Part shown: positions 11,151 to 20,824 of the stretch, in pieces
How positions within the stretch are numbered: position 1 is the stretch's first letter
Layout: the number at the start of each line of letters is the position of its first letter
Assembly: GCA_030435675.1 (NCBI GenBank)
Contig: CM059622.1
Coordinates: 4,960,001-5,024,000 of the forward strand
Origin: Steinernema hermaphroditum
Taxonomy: Eukaryota; Nematoda; Chromadorea; Rhabditida; Steinernematidae
Length of the DNA stretch: 64,000 bases
Reading direction: 5' to 3'
Made by a program: the position numbers and the translations under genes
Notes under the pieces: model-generated
Told to the model about the DNA's origin: nothing
What the model saw: the letters and a program-made list of their open reading frames with translations, nothing else
Database searches by the model: none

Positions 11151-12295
11151 TCCATCGATCCTTTATCCCTTCCTTTTCAATGGGCTTCTCCGCAATTCGA
11201 TATCTAATTTGCGAACGTCGTTTACCAACTCGGCGATTGAGTTTCATTCTCGAGTGGCTCCGCGGATGATTCGCCACGGCTCCTTCGGTTCCTGTCCCGG
11301 TCCTCCGCCTCCCTTCAGAGGTTTGAAGTAGCGACGAGTTAAAACAAGACAAGAAGCAGTTTGCAGGCGATGACTCACTCTGTCGCCTGGGTTGATCGTC
11401 CCACCGCCCACGCAAGGCCGAAAACTGTCAAAAGTGAAAAAGAAAATCTTTTCTTATCGCTTGCAGGGGTGCGCGATGAGAAGATTGTTTAGCGTTACGA
11501 TGGTCGTTAGTGTAATGCCGTCGCCAAACAAATCGGAAATCAAACAGAGCGGCTGGGTGCAGAGCACTCTCCAAAGGCTAATTGCAGAAAGGGCGAAGAT
11601 GGGGTGAACCCTGCGTGGGACGTGGAAGACGCATGAATAATGGGAATTTCGAAAACAGTACGTCATGGTGAGGGAGATGGATGCGTCAGCGAAGTCAGCT
11701 GTTGGATGGTCTTGTGGAGGAGGAGATGACAGTTGTCAAAGCACGCAAAAAAGCTGAAGATCGAATGTGTGAAGATCCCTGGCCAATTAATTATTCAAGA
11801 CTTGGTCCAGACGTGCATGAATATGACTCCATAAATCAAATTATCAAGCCTCTGAAGAGGCTCTTTCTTATCTTTCCACTAAAAACCTTTCGGTTCAGTT
11901 TCTGAAAATGATGAAACAATAAAGTTATGAAACAAGTTGAGGGCCACCAAACCGATATGAGTTAGACCTATTTCAAGAAGCCGTGTACTGAAAGCATGTT
12001 ATCACCGATAGAATCTTAGGGGAACCATAGAGAACTAATGGCGTTAGCTCTACAAAATACGGTAGGTGCATGGAATTTTAGTGGATTTCTTCATAACACA
12101 GACTTCAGAGAAGAAGGAGAAAACAGAATGTGTTAATGGACCTTTACATTTTCAGATGTACGAGCATTAACAAGCTGCGCTTATCGTACCTTGCCTTTGA
12201 TATTAAAGCTTTAGCATGGCGGGCTCAAAGTTGAAAAGTTCGTCCCGAAATTGCGTTCTACAGGTACAATGATTTAATTAGATGACCTGTTACTT
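11151..12295. other. intergenic, no supported gene
   Basis: Short plus-strand frames near 11392-11607 and 11681-11905 sit next to acceptor-like TTGCAG at about 11460 but show no recognisable protein. An AATAAAG at about 11919 could be a poly(A) signal of an unrecognised small gene. I cannot support a call. Confidence 0.3.
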
Positions 12296-12610
12296 GACAG
12301 TACTTTGCGCCACCTTTCTTGTTTGGCTGATAGGTGCATAAAGTGATCCGCTTTAACTTCATTAGTTCTTCTAGAGTGTATCTTTAAAATTGAGTTTGAC
12401 AGGCTTAAATTTTTTTTTTGTTTTTGGTTCATTTCGTTTGACAGTACTATGCGCCATATTCTGTGCTTAAAGTTTTCCGTTTTAAGTCCATTCTTCAATA
12501 AAATGGACCTCTGAAATCGAGTATGACAGGCTCAAAGCTTTTGGCAGTACTATGGGCAATGTTATCGGTGTCCGGGTTGACGTACATGTGCTTAAAGTCT
12601 TTTGTTATAG
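12296..12610 (+). repeat. diverged tandem repeat, about 100-145 bp per unit
   Basis: Three imperfect units begin TTGACAGTACTTTGCGCCA (12296), TTGACAGTACTATGCGCCA (12439) and TTGGCAGTACTATGGGCAA (about 12541). The first two each end with a copy of AGTWTGACAGGCT before the next unit. Units share CTTAAAG and TTTTAA patches but have diverged. Confidence 0.55.
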
Positions 12611-12981
12611 CTTTGACTCCTTCAACAAATTGTACCCCGGCCTTGATTCTTCCGATATTTTTTTCCATGAAAGTTCAACTATCGATCGGATCGAGGGTTG
12701 AGTGGGAGTGGGCCATGAGATTTCGCCATCGCCCCGTCGGCCAACCCATCAGGCAGCCGACGCTCCGCACCGCCTCGGACCAACATAAATCCCGTCGCTA
12801 CCGGGTCCCGGTGCCACTATCCCCGTCGGCTTTGTTTTCCCTCCACTCGCCGCTCTCGCCAGCGCAACCTTAGGTGTTGCGAAAAGAGTCTCAGCGAAGA
12901 AGAAGCTTGGCCCCTCCTCTCGCACTGCCGGTGCCTCCTTGCCTTCTCGCGCAGATCCCATTCGTTAATTGCTCCGTCACA

Positions 12982-13621
12982 ATGGCTGCCCCCGCTACCG
13001 GTGAGTCCCCATCGACCGACAGATCTTAAATGGGGCCTCTAGAATCGTCCCTCAAGCTTGCCGCCGTCAAGGTCCAGGAGGAAAGTGGCGAAAACGCCCG
13101 CCGCACCCGCAACGGAAAGTTCACCCTCGGTCAACTCCGTCAGACCGATGGAATCGTCCCTCTCCAGTCGGGAACCAATCAGTTTGACTCACAGAAGGTA
13201 CCTATAGTCCGTTCCTTTGGCTTCCTGTCCCTGTCCGTCTGCATGTCTACGTGTCCATCGTCCTTTAGGGAAAGACCGGATTCGGAATGCCCAGAAACAC
13301 CCAAACCAACGTCGACTTCTCCGACCAGGGAAAACGGTGGACCATGGAGGAGCTGAAGACCGGCGACAACTTCGTCCGATTGCAGTCCGGAACTAACAAA
13401 TACGAATCACAAAAGGTCTAGCTTCGGTGTCGCTTTACATGTCTAGACTAACCTGCAGACACTAAAGCCCAACTAACGACATCTTTTAGGGCATGACCGG
13501 CTTTGGAATGCCCCGCGACGTCAAGGGAAAGCACCTGAAGCGCATCTGGGAGCTCGAGTTCCCCGAAGAAGCCGTCACCGACCAGCCCGTCAACCTTCCC
13601 CCGGTCCAGCCCCAGCAGTAA
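12982..13621 (+). CDS. calponin-like (CLIK) repeat protein, short form
   Basis: Calponin-like repeats bind actin filaments; nematode CLIK-only proteins such as UNC-87 bundle and stabilise thin filaments in muscle. Exons 12982-13000, 13043-13197, 13269-13415 and 13490-13621 predict 150 residues. Two CLIK repeats are visible: IVPLQSGTNQFDSQKGKTGF and a second with FVRLQSGTNKYESQKGMTGF, each broken by an intron at the same position (after QK), so the exon is the repeat unit. No calponin-homology domain is present. The C-terminus is acidic then Pro/Gln-rich. This resembles the short C. elegans clik genes rather than seven-repeat OV9M or UNC-87. Strong codon bias suggests high expression. Confidence 0.85.
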
Positions 13622-14319
13622 ACCCGAAAAGTCACGTCTACGGCCACAACCGACATCTTCTTCTCCGCTTTCACTTAGATCGTTCGCCTCCTCTGTCTGT
13701 GTAGTTTCGCTGTGTCCCTTTTGTATTTCGATGCCTTTTGAATCTACGTGTACAACAGTGAACCGTTTTCATCATTAATTCCGGTGGCGAAAGGAACGCG
13801 TGGGCGTCAAGTGGGGTGGCAGCGCAGTGGCCAAACAAACAACCTCTCGAGTCGTTCGCGTCCGGGCGGTCTGTCAAAGTTTTTGTGAGGTTCTCTCATC
13901 GAACGACAGATTCGACGTTTTTTCAACGCACTTGGCGGTGGGTTAGTGCAGCTCCATCCAGATGGAGTGGACATCGGACGGAAAAAACGGAAATTTGCAG
14001 ACATCTGTTTGTAATTAAGGGCAAAATTATAGGGCTTCCCAATGGAAGGACGAACGTTTACCAGGGCGGTGGAGACCCAACCGCTCACAACCACAACAGA
14101 ATAAAGTTGGCGGTGATTGGCCTGTTTGGTTGAATGGTCAGGATACATTTCTCCGCATAACATTATGGCTATTTTTGTCCATCCTGCGCGTTGAGGGTGG
14201 TGGTGGGGGGTGGTTCTCCCCACGCCAACACCATGAACTTGGGCATCTAGGTCAATATATTTACTTACGCGCGGATACTTACAACCTAACAACTTAAATA
14301 AACTATATAATCACAGGCA
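13622..14319. other. intergenic between convergent genes
   Basis: This is 3' flank of the CLIK gene and of the SET gene. AATAAA-like ATAAAC (minus-strand end) near 14295 fits the SET gene 3' side. Open frames on both strands at 13807-14292 overlap each other and show no motifs. No gene called. Confidence 0.4.
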
Positions 14320-16060
14320 TTAGTGCTTGTCGGCCTCCAAAATAACGTCCACGATGTCGATCTGCTCCTGCCAGAAGTGCTTGATTGGCTCCGGAGCCTG
14401 GTTCATTTTGCCCATAAGACCTCCACGCAGCGAATGGATGATCTTAGGGCAGAAATTGGAAATTTTCTCTTTCAGCTCGTCGTCAAGTTCCTCGTACACG
14501 ATCTTTCTCCAATTGGCGCTAAACAAAACAGTTGAACCAGTGACATGAGAAAGACAGCAACTCACAATTGATGCCGCTGCAGGAAGAGGATCCTCACACA
14601 TGTCTTGAAGGTGGTGCTGAGCTCATCTTCGCTTGCATAAATGGTACATAGGTGATTGGCATCCTTCAAGATGTTGGTGATCTCACGGCTGACCTTCATT
14701 CCGCTTTTGTCGGCCAAAGCAATGAACAGTTCTGTAATGCATGAGATAGATAGGCTCATGAATCTTTCGTTTGCTTACCAATTGATATCGGGATCTTGTT
14801 CATAATGTTGCCCGGAATCTCGAATCCATACTCCAACCACAGCTTCGCATTCCCATGATACCCATATGTGACGAAGATCTCGCTTCCTGGGACGATGGTC
14901 TTGTTGCTGACCACTTCGTAGATGTCGCCAGTCTTGCGAAGCCTAGCCTCACAAGAAGGGTCGGGAACGTGATTCAGCATATCCACCAGTGGAATGACAG
15001 CTATGTTGTCACCTTCCTTGTTGTCCAGATCCTCGTGAACGTTCAGATTTTCGATGAAAATACAGCGAGTGTTGACAACGTGCCACGCCCAGAGAATCTC
15101 TTGTTTAGTGGTTCCCGGCCGCACCCTCGGGATCTAATAATCGGTCGTCGTCTTACGGAAAGGATGAACAAGCGCTCACCTTGTCATAGATGTCCTTTAT
15201 CTCCTTTACTTGTCGTTCCCACACGACTTGATCGTGAAAAGGCAGCCCCACAACATCTAAGCCTTGAAATAGTGGGGTACCGAATGTCCGCGGCAGCATC
15301 GTCAAGTAGGGCGCGTAGCTAGAGTTCGGGTTCTTGTCTTCAACGATGAAAAACAAAGCAATGGCCTCAGATGGAGTGAACTTGACATCGGAACTGAAAT
15401 AACAGTGATTAGAGAGTGTGTTAAAACAGAATTCAGAAGGAACATCTTTGGTCCGAAAGGCGCTGTGTTGATCGGAGAGCGCTGAGTGTAATAGCGAGCG
15501 CAGGGTCAGAGATCAAAGAAATCCGAGCACAGTCCAACACTAATCTCAGTGGTTCAAGAACAGATATCCAGATCAGCAATAGAGCCATGAATTTGGAACA
15601 TGATTGCTTATGTTCCGTGATTCGTGGACAGCAATAATCGATAAAAACGGGCAATAACGATTCACATTAATTTTTATTTCCACTACTCTTCTCCCAAGCC
15701 AATTTAGTCCTTCATTATCCATCTTTCAGCAACCTCGTCATCGACACTCACTGTAAAATTATGCATTAAAACACAAAACTAACCCTCTTAGCATTTCTGC
15801 GCACTCCTTGTGGTTCATCACTGTTGTCGAAGTGATCAGGACATCCAAGGGCAACTGCAAAACACACTGTTATTCCGCAGAAAAACACAAATAAAACGAA
15901 CCTCCAGAATCATCTCATTTGGCCTGATCTCCTTCTTCGCGTAGATTCCATTGCCGCCTATCTCCGCATTGTGCTGCAGCTGGATTCTGTCGGTGTTGAC
16001 GTTCTGCGCGCGCATCCATTCGATGAAGGCGGCGATCTTCGCGTCCATTTCGGCAGACAT
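14320..16060 (-). CDS. SET-domain methyltransferase, SETD3/SETD4 (Rubisco LSMT-like) family
   Basis: Family members methylate histidine or lysine on non-histone proteins (actin His for SETD3) using S-adenosylmethionine. Exons on the minus strand are 16060-15902, 15854-15784, 15393-15180, 15133-14779, 14731-14566 and 14518-14320, predicting 387 residues. The SET N-terminus has GGNGIYAKKEI (about residue 35). Then come a helical insert, the pseudoknot motif IPLVDMLNHVPDP (about residue 225, with the NH pair) and IFVTYGYHGNAKLWLEYGF with the conserved tyrosine. The C-terminal 110 residues form a helical substrate-binding region. All phases close. A possible extra exon in the 390 nt second intron was considered and not used, because direct joining gives a continuous domain. 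It is divergent from the PHYHIP-like gene, 336 nt away, probably sharing promoter sequence. Confidence 0.85.
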
Positions 16061-16396
16061 CTGAACGAGACAGTAGACGAGACAGAAAAAGCTAATTTGA
16101 TTACGGGGATCGGTTGCAAATAAAAGATCGCCCGTTCGGCTGCGAGTGGAACGCCTCCTTGGCGAGCGGAGGCGAGCGAGAGCGCTCTGAAGCGAGACGT
16201 TTCGGCGAAAACGCCGTTTCCATACGACAAGGATACGGTAGAATCATGGTGGAATACTGTGGGTGGCCGAATTCAGGCACTGGCTCTTCGTTTGAACATC
16301 CCAGCGGCTGGTGTTTATTGATCGAGCGGACCGAACCTCGCGCAAAGTGACATTTCTCACCTTCGACGTGCGCGTATCCACTTCTTCGCCCATCCG
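16061..16396. promoter_or_regulatory. divergent intergenic/promoter region
   Basis: 336 bp lie between the start codons of the minus-strand SET gene and the plus-strand PHYHIP-like gene. The interval is GC-rich and includes GGAGGCGAGCGAGAGCG. No TATA box is evident. It must hold both promoters or their 5' leaders. Confidence 0.55.
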
Positions 16397-17989
16397 ATGG
16401 ACAGTTTCGAGCACGACCTTCGCATTTCTTTGCCCCAGAACGGTCCCAGAACGGAATCGTTCTCGTTTGCCACGCGGGATGACTTTCCCTCGGGTCCCAA
16501 TTTCGACTCGTTTCCGAGTATTTCCATCAATTTTGACATCAGCGCGTTGGGGTGTCGAATTCGCTGGAAGCTCAATCAGCTGATTGATGAGTCATGTAAG
16601 TTTTTGCAAGCTGAGGGGGCAAGTGAATCGAAGTGGTGTGAACAGAAGGAATAGATGACGAATGAGAGAGGTTCCTGGAAACTTGGCAACAGGAGCCATC
16701 TTCTAGTTTTTAAAAAAGAGATAGGAAATTTGACAAGACGCCAGGCCCATCCTAAGAATCCCATTTCAGTACTCACCACTTCAAAATACCGACTCGAAAT
16801 CAACAGCGAAAACAGGAATCTCGTGCTCGTGCAACTGCCATACGTGGAATACGCCTACGACTTCCGTACATTCCCCGGCAAAACGTACGAAGTTCAAGTT
16901 GCCCTTCTCAGAAGCCATGGAGACGTTTTGGCCAAGGGAGAGAGCACCTTCAAAGCTGGTTCGTTTCATCGATTTTTTGCCATTTTCCATCTGGTGGTTC
17001 AGTGTTCGACAGGGATGAGATGAAGAAGTTGTATGACAACGCCGTGGTGAACATGTGTGACGGGCTGCGGCCCTTCTACGCGGTTTACAGATGCAAGCCG
17101 AAGAGCTACTTTGACGACGTCCAAGACAAGTACGGTGGGATTATGATGCCCCAAGTGAAGGACAACAACGGGCAAGCTGCTTCGCCTATCAACGGGGTCT
17201 TAAAAGGTATGGTGCCCTGGTCCTTCTACAAATGAATGAGCTATTTTCAGGTATCTTCTTCTCTTCTCGCCTCCTAGCCGACGGGTCCATCCCGGAATCC
17301 TCTCCCTTCGGCGAGGTCCGCATGATCATTCCAGCTTTCGTGCTTCTCAACCCCGAATCAATGAATTTCTACTTCACCGACTACTATTGTACCTACTCTT
17401 CCCACTACGTAACCGTTGTCGTCACTCTGAAAGGCTCCGAAACTGACATGTATGTCCTCCATCCAGCATTCTTATCTGTCTTTCAGATTCTGCCGTCGCA
17501 ATCTAGTCATTCTTCCGCTGGACAATCCCTTCCTTCGAATCGAGAAGGTTCCGAACATCGACGAGACCACCCCTCCAGGCTACCGTTACAAGTACTTCGT
17601 AAACCAGCAGGTCTGGGTGGAACTCTTCTTCACGGAGCCCATCAGCCTCTCGATGGGCAAATTTTCGCTCATCTCCGTCACCGGCTCCGGCTCCTCCACG
17701 GTTGGAGGCCTTCCTCATAACAAAGAATGCACCGTTTGCAACCTCTATCCGGTGAAAGGTCGTGTAGTGGACAGAAGACTGCACTTGTCGGCCTCCAACA
17801 ATAACAATAATGTGAGTCATTCGAATTTTATGAATTGGAATGGTTATCGCCGTTTGTGTTTTTCAGCCGAGCGCCGCGGCCGATGAAGAGATGTCCGCTC
17901 AGCAGAGAGATAGAACCACACAGGCTGTACACGATTTGGCCAACAAATTCGGGCTCTGCCACATGGAAATTCCAAGTTATATAAAGTGA
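16397..17989 (+). CDS. PHYHIP: phytanoyl-CoA hydroxylase-interacting protein-like (PHYHIP family)
   Basis: PHYHIP proteins are poorly understood; the mammalian founder binds phytanoyl-CoA hydroxylase and is neuronal. Exons 16397-16595, 16770-16958, 17003-17206, 17251-17449, 17487-17811 and 17867-17989 predict 412 residues. The N-terminal 140 residues look like a fibronectin III-like beta domain (KTYEVQVALLRS). The C-terminal family domain is clear: MMPQVKDNNGQAASPINGVL, then SPFGEVRMIIPAFVLLNP, NFYFTDYYCTYSSHYV and KECTVCNLYP, aligning by eye with the human sequence ([20 protein letters not shown] and FYCMYTAYHY). An Asn-rich SASNNNNN tract ends exon 5, and the last exon adds a nematode tail. 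All introns are 36-60 nt except the first. A damaged inverted copy of exons 3-4 lies just downstream. Confidence 0.85.
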
Positions 17990-18061
17990 AAAGATAGATA
18001 TTATAACAACCTGTATAGCATGTATGATATGCTTGTATAATAAAGTGGTGTAAGTTCATGG

Positions 18062-18285
18062 ATGACGAAGGGAGAGGATTCTGGGATGGAACCGTCGGCC
18101 AGGAGGCGAGAAGAGAAGAAGATGCCTAAAGATAACTCATTCACCCCTAGAAGGGTCAGGGCACCACGCCTTTCATGACCCCGTTGATAGGCGAAGCAGC
18201 ATGCCCGTTGTTGTCCTTCAATTGAGGCACCATAATCCCACCGTACTTGTCTTGGACGTCGGCAAACTAGCTCTTCGGCTTGCAT
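18062..18285 (-). pseudogene. inverted genomic fragment of PHYHIP-like exons 3-4
   Basis: The minus strand repeats about 225 bp of 17090-17315, including the 44 nt intron, at roughly 90% identity by eye. The frame is broken: TTTGCCGACG replaces the CTTTGACGACG of the parent, the LKG donor reads GAAAGGCGTG instead of AAAAGGTATG, and the copy stops abruptly at CCCTTCG. Because the intron is present it is a DNA-level inverted duplication, not a retrocopy. It starts about 70 bp beyond the parent stop codon. Confidence 0.85.
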
Positions 18286-18774
18286 CTCTATCTACCTCGA
18301 TTTAATTCAAAATTTTCCCTTTTTATTCTTAATATTCATAAAATATTTGATGACTTCAAGGTAGAGAGCATCTAAGGTGTAAAAACGTTCGTGGGAGAAG
18401 TGTTAGCTTGCACCGAAAAGAGGTATGTTCGTCTTACTACATTGGGCACACAGACTCCCAGCAAGCAAATTACAGCATGTATAATTTGCTTAATTTGCAC
18501 TAGTTTGACCTTCACAAAAGATGCACTTCTTGCTCTTCCTGTGTGCACTGTGCGAAGAGCATAATTGCAGGATGGCAATTAGACCTTGACAGGCGAACCA
18601 CGAATTTGCACCAGTGCGCGTCGTTATACAGTACATAGAGAATAGTCGCCGACAAGGCTGACTAAACAGCTTTAATGAGTACTTTCTCACGAAAATGTTC
18701 TTTGCATATTGGAATGTGGATCCGGATTCCCTCCTTCCAGCGCTAGCGTTGAACACATTGACCCACTTACGCGC

Positions 18775-18784
18775 TTATATAAGC
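18775..18784 (+). promoter_or_regulatory. TATA box of the secreted Gly/Tyr-rich gene
   Basis: TTATATAAGC lies 58 bp before ATG 18842. It is followed by CTCTCGCGCCTCTTCAGC, which could hold the transcription start or a trans-splice acceptor (CTTCAG). Confidence 0.7.
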
Positions 18785-18841
18785 TCTCGCGCCTCTTCAG
18801 CAACATCGTCTCATCGAGCATCGTCTCCTCTTCCTCCTCCA

Positions 18842-19555
18842 ATGTCCTCTTTCGCCTCAACAACCCTCCTCGTCTTAGCGCTCTCGGCCGCCTCCCTCGC
18901 CTACCCCTACCCCGGCTACGGTGACTACGGCTACTACCACCCCGGCTCCGACTACCGCCAGGGCGACCGCTACGGTTCCGAGGCCGAGCGCTACGGCGCC
19001 TACGACAAGGCCGGCGAGGGCTTCCGCAAGGGATGGAAGAACGGCGACTACGGTCACTACAACGGTGACTGGGAGAAGGAGGCGCACGAGAACGGCGATG
19101 GTGCCTGGGATGACGGCAAAGAGCACTACAACGCCGAGGCCGACAAGGGCCACAAGCACGCCGCCGGAGAGCATGGAGACCGTTCCGCCGAAGACGCCGA
19201 GGGATCGAAAAAGTACTCGTACTTCAGCGAGGGATCCGGACCCCAGGGATACTACAAGAAGGGATACTTCGGCAGCGAAGGATACGACCACGAGAAGGCC
19301 CAGGCTCATGAGGTGAAGGACGCCCACGGAGACGGATTCGCCAAGGGAAGCCACAAGGCCGAGAAGGAGCACAACGGAAAGCAAGGAGCCTTCGAGAAGG
19401 CCGGCGGCGCCAAGGGAGCCAAGGGCAACGGCTACGACCAGCACGAGAGCGGATACAAGCTTGGCGAGTACAAGCACGCCATTGAAGGACAAGGACACCA
19501 CGAGAACGAGGGTGGTGACGACTTCAAGTACGGATCTGGCTACGGACACCACTAA
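18842..19555 (+). CDS. secreted Gly/Tyr/His/Lys-rich low-complexity protein
   Basis: Single-exon frame of 237 residues. A signal peptide is clear (MSSFASTTLLVLALSAASLA, cleaved near LAYPYPG). The mature protein is a run of short Gly-Tyr, Asp-Lys-Gly-His and Gly-Glu blocks, for example GYGDYGYYHPG, GEGFRKGWKNGDYGHYNGDW, KKGYFGSEGYDHEKA and the C-terminal KYGSGYGHH, with no cysteine. Composition resembles extracellular or cuticle-associated low-complexity proteins and insect DUF4779-like histidine-rich proteins, but I do not assign a family. Strong C-ending codon bias and a TATA box suggest high expression. AATAAAG follows 38 nt after the stop. The long open frame on the opposite strand (18875-19552) is a by-product of this codon use. 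Confidence 0.85.
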   Translation: MSSFASTTLLVLALSAASLAYPYPGYGDYGYYHPGSDYRQGDRYGSEAERYGAYDKAGEGFRKGWKNGDYGHYNGDWEKEAHENGDGAWDDGKEHYNAEADKGHKHAAGEHGDRSAEDAEGSKKYSYFSEGSGPQGYYKKGYFGSEGYDHEKAQAHEVKDAHGDGFAKGSHKAEKEHNGKQGAFEKAGGAKGAKGNGYDQHESGYKLGEYKHAIEGQGHHENEGGDDFKYGSGYGHH

Positions 19556-20824
19556 ATGTGTTCTGCTTTAACTTTGTGGTCTTGTATTGTCAAATAAAGG
19601 GTTTTCAATGAAGGACGATGTCTCTTGAATCCTCGGGTCACGACAGATCATGGTTTACTGTAGCATTCAATAGAATGTGACAAGCTGTAAAGTCATCATA
19701 CGGACTCTCGCCACGACAGTCCTTGGAAGGAAAGCGGAGTATTGTCTTGGTAATTGCTGAATGGCGGACTTTCGAAAATGATCTTCGGCGTCCGCTTTTT
19801 CGGGTTGTTTCCTTATCCTCCTGTCGAATGTGTTGCCCGGATCTCAGTCGAAGACGTCTCCTGGTCTAGTCTCGGAGTCGGGGAAGTTTGACAGTTCCGG
19901 ATTAGACGTCTGCTTTGGTTAAAGATAGACATTTTTGGGAAAATAGACGACTGTTAAACTGGATCTTGTGTCAAGTGAGCCTGGAATCGGACCTCACAGA
20001 CCACCTTTTTCCGTTGTTTCCCGCTCTTTTCCAATTTGAAACAACGCGTCGGCGAATTTCGCGCGCTTTTCGGACTGAACATACGTGTTTTACCGAAGTG
20101 CGGGGCGGCAGTGGCGCATTTTGGGACGATCGAGTGAACAGAAGGCGATTTACACATGCTTTTGGCGCTCTACAGGTTCTCACAGAAAAATTCTACTTCA
20201 TCTAATGAGAACTGCTAGAAATTTGGAATTCATATTTGTCGCTCCGCTTGTCTCCTTGTCTACAGTCTGACTGTGTATCGTCTTTGTCTGAAAGCTGGGC
20301 GTTCGTCCTATCATTTTCTTCTGCAACTGCAGGGTACTGGTCGCGCACATGTGCCTTTCATAGTTCAGCTTAATCTCGTGCCTTCCATTTCTCTTCTTGT
20401 ATCACCGGATGCAGACAGGCAACGCCGCATCTTCGGACATCGGCGCGATAAGCAGAAGACGATTTGAAGAGGCCTTCACCACTTTACAGTAGCCGGATCC
20501 ATAGAAGTTAAATTCTTTTCGATTTCGTTTCGCGCCACTACGTGAAAAATCATCATTCCATCTCTAGATTCAATGCTTTCCCGGATACTATGATAATTGA
20601 TCGTTCTTTCATTTCTGCTTTGCTGTTGCAGTATACCGTTCACACACAAAAGCCTCTACTGATTGATCCACTCTACTTGATCCTGACCTCGTGCTTCCTT
20701 TGTTATTATATCGCCTGTTGCATGCGAGCGTCGCGTTTTTGGATGGGCGTAGGCGCGTCGCGTTTTCACACTTCTCCTTGCACTTTTGTTACCCCTATTT
20801 ATTTCTTCAGATTCCATCTCGGAC
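19556..20824. other. intergenic, upstream of xrn-2
   Basis: Beyond the poly(A) signal at about 19593 no coding region is supported. Several 60-110 codon frames on both strands have random composition. ATTTATTTCTTCAG just before 20811 is a likely spliced-leader acceptor for xrn-2. Confidence 0.5.

Noticed and set aside
15660..15770. Possible extra exon (SVDDEVAERWIMKD) in the SET gene second intron
   Set aside because: It ends in a stop or needs a non-GT donor, while direct joining of exons 2 and 3 preserves phase and domain.
18875..19552. 225-codon open frame antisense to the secreted Gly/Tyr-rich gene
   Set aside because: It exists because the sense gene avoids certain codons; the product is a Val/Leu/Gly run without domain structure and has no promoter or splice signals.
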